Below, piece after piece: positions 5,967-8,920 of a stretch of 8,920 nt of DNA; position 1 is the first letter of the stretch; every line of letters begins with the position of its first letter. The notes under the pieces were generated by a model. It saw only the letters and a list, made by a program, of their open reading frames with translations. It was not told the origin of the DNA and made no database searches. Where the stretch lies: positions 1-8,920 of the forward strand of contig DHHE01000047.1 in the NCBI GenBank assembly GCA_002403115.1. The letters are read 5' to 3'. Source of the DNA: a bacterium UBP2_UBA4780. Lineage in GTDB: Bacteria > Edwardsbacteria > AC1 > EtOH8. The translations under genes were made by a program, and so were the position numbers.

Positions 5967-5972
5967 ACCTCC
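5967..5972 (-). promoter_or_regulatory. ribosome-binding site that fixes the TTG start at 5960
   Basis: GGAGGT on the minus strand is a near-perfect Shine-Dalgarno, six bases before TTG. No comparable site precedes the ATG at 5987, and the next ATG (5945) is too far downstream of it. Confidence 0.8.
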
Positions 5973-6006
5973 GATTACATGCCGCATTCATAAGCTGTCC
6001 ATTTGC

Positions 6007-6035
6007 ATGATAACATGCCGTTTGGGAGGAAGCAA
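6007..6035 (-). promoter_or_regulatory. possible promoter of the 409-aa secreted protein gene
   Basis: The minus strand shows TTGCTT (6035-6030) and TATCAT (6012-6007) with a 17-bp spacer, the same -10 hexamer as the ABC importer promoter. Transcription would start near 6000, about 40 nt before the TTG start. The -35 match is only partial. The 85-bp gap after the upstream gene has no convincing terminator, so read-through from that gene is also possible. Confidence 0.4.
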
Positions 6036-6045
6036 GGGGCTTATT

Positions 6046-8920
6046 TCACTTAATGCAAAGAATTTTTCTGGTGGCAACGAAATCCCCTGATTCCAGCCGG
6101 TAGAAATAGATCCCGTTGGAAACCCTCAAGCCCCGGCCGTCCCGGCCGTCCCAATGGACCTGATGCTTCCCCGCGTTCCGGTCGCCCTCAGCGAGGCTCC
6201 TCACCTCCTGCCCCAGGACGTTGTAGATCTTGAGGCTGGCCGGCCCGCCCTTTGCTATCTGATAGCTGATGGTCGTTATCTGATTGAAGGGGTTGGGCCT
6301 GGCCGCCCACAGCGCGAACTCAGACCTGCCGCCGGGATAATATTCCAGGCTCACCGGGCCGTAGTAGCTGCGCTTGCCGGACAGCTCCACCTCGCACAGC
6401 CGGTACCAGTAGGTGCCCGCCTCCAGCTCCCCGCTGTCGGTGAACACGTATTCATGCGGCTGGCTGGTGGTGCCTTGTCCGGGGACGGAGCCTATCTTCG
6501 TAAAACCCGAGTTTGCGTTTCCGGAGCGCTCGATCTCCCAGAGGTAGGTGTTCTCCTCGCTCTCGGTCCGCCAGCGGAGGATAGGTTGATCAACGTTATT
6601 TAGCGAAGCCATAAACAAGGTAAGCTCAACGGCTAATGGGGGGTATTCGCTCAAGTCATTTAATACTCTAAAAGCAGCTACAGGATTGTTCGGTGTTACT
6701 TCTATGTGAATATTTTCATACATGGCAGTATCTCTGCCCGCCACGCAAGGAGCGCCGCTGCCCAGCTCTGTTCGATATATCCTGTTCATTTTGTAATTGA
6801 ACTTGATTGTATCTGGGTCGGATAAAAGGGTGTCTCGGGCCGCTTGATGAACATGCCCGTAGCTATTGCCGTCGCCAACGGGGATTACCGTTATCATCGG
6901 ATTGAGGTCTGTTACCCATTTAAGGCCGCTCGAACCGTCGCTTCCATGGTGATTAGCTTTTAGAACCGAGATTCGGCCGCCCAGATCTGAAGAAAGTATG
7001 TTTTCTTCGGTTTTGGTAATATCTCCGCATAACACCATTTTGAATTTGTCAGCGTAGTTGATCAACAATCCCAAGGATCTCCTGTTTTCCCTGTCGACTG
7101 AAGCCGTGTTTGGTAATATCGCTACAGAATCGCCGGAAAGAGTTTTACCATTATAGCAAATGACTTTAATATAGGCACCATAACCGATATCGAATGTATC
7201 GCCCAGGGATACCGAGAACCGCTTGCCCGGGAACTTTGCGTTAATAGCATTAACATATGGTTCCCAAGTAGTGTAAATGGTGTCCTTGTTCCCACGATCG
7301 AAACCGCCACGATTAAGTGAAGTGAGGTTATTTATTACATACTCGACTCCGCCAAGATGGTCACTGTGATAATGAGAGATAAAAATGTAATCTAGATTTT
7401 TAGTGTTAGTTCCAAGGTCTATGCTGTCTTTGATGTAGTTTAATACTTTTACACCATCTCCGCTGCTCCCTGCGTCGATAATAATCCTTTTACCTGAAGG
7501 CGATTTTATAACTGTTGCGTCGCCTTGTCCGACGTTAAGCGTGGTAATATACATCGGTGGAGCTAACGGATCTACCGTGGTGGTGAAGTTGAATGGATTG
7601 CTGCATGGCCCAGAAACTATGTCGTATCCTTCAAGATCCCTTGCCTGTATGATTGTAAAGATATAGTTTTCCCAGTAGCTGAAGTTAGTGTGGCTCAACG
7701 TCACCGTGTCTTGGGTCGCGTTCCACGAGGCCGACCAGCCGCCGGGGTTGGGCGTGCAGGTATAGGCTAGGGACGGGGTGTTCATGGGTTCGGAGAAGCC
7801 GATCCTTATCGGTTCGCTGATAGACACGCCGGTGGCCGAGTCGGCCGGAAAGGTTCCGACGATGCGGGGAATGGAGACTCCGTTGAAGGGTATCAGCCTG
7901 AAGTCGTCCACTGCCATCCCGTCGTCGGCGCCGGCGGCGTCGGTGTCCAGCCACCTGATCCTGAAATCGGCACCATTGCCGATGCTCAAACCGCTTATTG
8001 AAGACCAGAGATGGGATCGATACCTGCCTGCATTGCCGTTGCGGGCCGCGTTGCTGCCCGTAGAGGTAACGCCAGTTGTATCAGGCGTGACGAAATTAAG
8101 CGCAGGATAGGCAACCCATGAGCCCTCCGAGGTGCTGATCTCGAACTTCAGGGAATCGTACCTTTGCAGGCCCAAGCGCCACAGCTCCCCCCAGTAAGCA
8201 ATGTCGATCGCCTGAAGAACACCACCGGTGTTGTTTGTGAAGACGGCACTTATGGTTGGCATCAGACTGCTGCTGCGTAAACCGCCGAAGGCTCGGTCTA
8301 TGCTGTCGTTTTGGCCGTAGCTATAAGCGTTGCCGGTGTTAAGCCCCCCATTGTTGGCGGCGTAGCCGTAGTTGGCGGAGCTTCCCTCCTCCCGGTAGTT
8401 CCATCCCGTCGGCAGGGTTTGGGCGGCGGTGTCAAGGGTGTTGAAATTCTGCGAGTTGGCGGCCCCCAGGGTCGTCAGGCTGATGGAGCCGGACATGGAC
8501 TTGGTGATGCGGTATCCGGTCGGAAAGTCGGAGGTCAAATAGTTCTCGCAGTTGTCCGGGCCGTTGTACTCGAAGACGGCGAAATGGTAGGTGGTGATGC
8601 CGTAGAGCTTCCTGACGTTGACCGAGGACCCGGCCCCCTTGTAGACGACATAGCCCGAACCTACCGAAGAGCCCTTCCCGAAGGAATCCTGGGCCGCATA
8701 GAAAATCCCGTCGCTGGGAACGCCGGTCACCTGGTTTTCGCAACGCGCCACCACCAGGCAGCCGGTCCCGTTGCCCCTGGTCCAGCCGACGGTCATCTTC
8801 AGGCTGTCGACGTTGCTGAAGGAGATGCCGGACGCCTGAACCGTGGGCTCGCTGTCCACCGCCCTCCCGTAGACCGTCCGGTACCGGGTGACGGTGCCCA
8901 TGCTGGTGTGGCTGATGCTG
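6046..8920 (-). CDS. multidomain secreted protein with ComEC-like metallo-beta-lactamase-fold domain and sorting tail (5' end outside window)
   Basis: The frame stays open to the window edge (957 codons); the ATG at 8901 is internal, since residues before it are in frame. Counting from 8901: ~20-130 FN3-like (ASGISFSN, TTYHFAVFEYNG); ~145-340 a jelly-roll-like region (LPTGW... to VDDFRLIPF); ~344-443 a Big_5/SbsA-type Ig domain (VGTFPADSATGVSISEPIRIGFSEPMN); ~450-715 a metallo-beta-lactamase fold; ~755-855 a connector; ~860-951 a FlgD-Ig/Por-type tail. The hydrolase has NVGQGDA, IDAG, the zinc motif HYHSDH (510-515), CGDI, NHHGS (650-654) and YGHVH. This is the pattern of the ComEC/Rec2 C-terminal domain, here without its membrane channel. 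A Zn-dependent phosphodiesterase or nuclease acting outside the cell is plausible but unproven. All metal-site motifs appear intact. Only the middle of the gene is AT-rich. Connector and tail duplicate those of the downstream gene. Confidence 0.92.
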   Translation of the reverse strand, partial: SISHTSMGTVTRYRTVYGRAVDSEPTVQASGISFSNVDSLKMTVGWTRGNGTGCLVVARCENQVTGVPSDGIFYAAQDSFGKGSSVGSGYVVYKGAGSSVNVRKLYGITTYHFAVFEYNGPDNCENYLTSDFPTGYRITKSMSGSISLTTLGAANSQNFNTLDTAAQTLPTGWNYREEGSSANYGYAANNGGLNTGNAYSYGQNDSIDRAFGGLRSSSLMPTISAVFTNNTGGVLQAIDIAYWGELWRLGLQRYDSLKFEISTSEGSWVAYPALNFVTPDTTGVTSTGSNAARNGNAGRYRSHLWSSISGLSIGNGADFRIRWLDTDAAGADDGMAVDDFRLIPFNGVSIPRIVGTFPADSATGVSISEPIRIGFSEPMNTPSLAYTCTPNPGGWSASWNATQDTVTLSHTNFSYWENYIFTIIQARDLEGYDIVSGPCSNPFNFTTTVDPLAPPMYITTLNVGQGDATVIKSPSGKRIIIDAGSSGDGVKVLNYIKDSIDLGTNTKNLDYIFISHYHSDHLGGVEYVINNLTSLNRGGFDRGNKDTIYTTWEPYVNAINAKFPGKRFSVSLGDTFDIGYGAYIKVICYNGKTLSGDSVAILPNTASVDRENRRSLGLLINYADKFKMVLCGDITKTEENILSSDLGGRISVLKANHHGSDGSSGLKWVTDLNPMITVIPVGDGNSYGHVHQAARDTLLSDPDTIKFNYKMNRIYRTELGSGAPCVAGRDTAMYENIHIEVTPNNPVAAFRVLNDLSEYPPLAVELTLFMASLNNVDQPILRWRTESEENTYLWEIERSGNANSGFTKIGSVPGQGTTSQPHEYVFTDSGELEAGTYWYRLCEVELSGKRSYYGPVSLEYYPGGRSEFALWAARPNPFNQITTISYQIAKGGPASLKIYNVLGQEVRSLAEGDRNAGKHQVHWDGRDGRGLRVSNGIYFYRLESGDFVATRKILCIK
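6199..6580 (-). repeat. duplicated connector-tail block, copy 2
   Basis: This is the partner of 4899-5280, offset by exactly 1300 bp. It encodes the part of the large secreted protein from LRWRTESEENTYLWEIE to LGQEV. The copy ends close to 6580, where the base composition shifts to AT-rich, so the junction between the shared tail module and the hydrolase module is visible in the DNA. Confidence 0.93.
6585..7680. other. AT-rich block inside a GC-rich gene, covering the hydrolase module
   Basis: The ~1.1 kb that encodes the end of the Ig domain, the metallo-beta-lactamase fold and the following linker is much poorer in G+C than its flanks. For example, 7381-7440 has 18 G/C in 60 bases, while 4981-5040 in the neighbouring tail has 42 in 60. 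The edges roughly match domain boundaries. This suggests that the hydrolase module has a different origin or history from the surrounding modules. Confidence 0.7.

Noticed and set aside
6005..6018. GCATG/CATGC hairpin between the two upstream secreted-protein genes as a terminator
   Set aside because: The stem is only 5 bp, no U-tract follows, and it overlaps the possible -10 box.
8899..8901. ATG at 8901 as start of the large secreted protein
   Set aside because: The frame is open upstream to the window edge, and the FN3-like domain begins almost at once without a signal peptide, so the true start lies outside the window.

Overview
The window reads as bacterial chromosome in which every recognisable gene lies on the minus strand. 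Three secreted proteins end in a FlgD-Ig/Por-secretion-type C-terminal tail (key pattern PNP..., YNVLGQEV, W.G.D..G..V..G.Y.Y.L). Tails of this kind are typical of the FCB superphylum and related candidate phyla. High GC, metagenome-like short intergenic repeats and a TTG/GTG start mix fit such a lineage, but no 16S or other marker is present, so the placement is inference.

Read in the direction of transcription (high to low coordinates), the layout is as follows. (1) 8920-6046: a large multidomain secreted protein, 5'-truncated by the window, carrying an FN3-like domain, a jelly-roll-like region, a Big_5-type Ig domain, a ComEC-like metallo-beta-lactamase-fold domain and a sorting tail. The hydrolase part is conspicuously AT-rich. 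(2) 5960-4731: a smaller secreted protein of unknown function whose last ~190 residues are nearly identical in DNA to the tail of the first; the two copies lie exactly 1300 bp apart. (3) 4696-4486: a strong promoter driving a tRNA locus. It holds a 73-nt tRNA-like fragment (tRNA-Arg 5' end interrupted by a palindrome) followed by an intact tRNA-Arg(CCT) with encoded CCA. (4) 4452-3261: a consensus promoter, a third secreted tail protein and a strong intrinsic terminator. (5) 3246-1: a promoter and a CUT1-type carbohydrate/glycerol-phosphate ABC importer operon, in the order MalF/UgpA-like permease, MalG/UgpE-like permease, UgpB-like solute-binding protein (truncated by the window). No ATPase is encoded here; many CUT1 systems share one encoded elsewhere.

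The two permeases would form the membrane channel fed by the binding protein. The binding protein is last in the operon and appears to end in a hydrophobic segment at the window edge. The three tail proteins are probably exported by Sec and then handled by a surface-anchoring or secretion system that recognises the tail. No link between the transporter and the surface proteins is evident beyond proximity.

The least explained structures are small. They are the interrupted tRNA-Arg copy under the tRNA promoter, a 7-8 bp periodic ACGT cluster between the two permease genes, a 9-bp direct repeat at the second permease/binding-protein junction, and a possible interspersed repeat inside the binding protein's signal-peptide coding region. 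No gene-free stretch exceeds 300 bases; the longest (about 340 bases, 4393-4730) is filled by the tRNA locus and its promoters.
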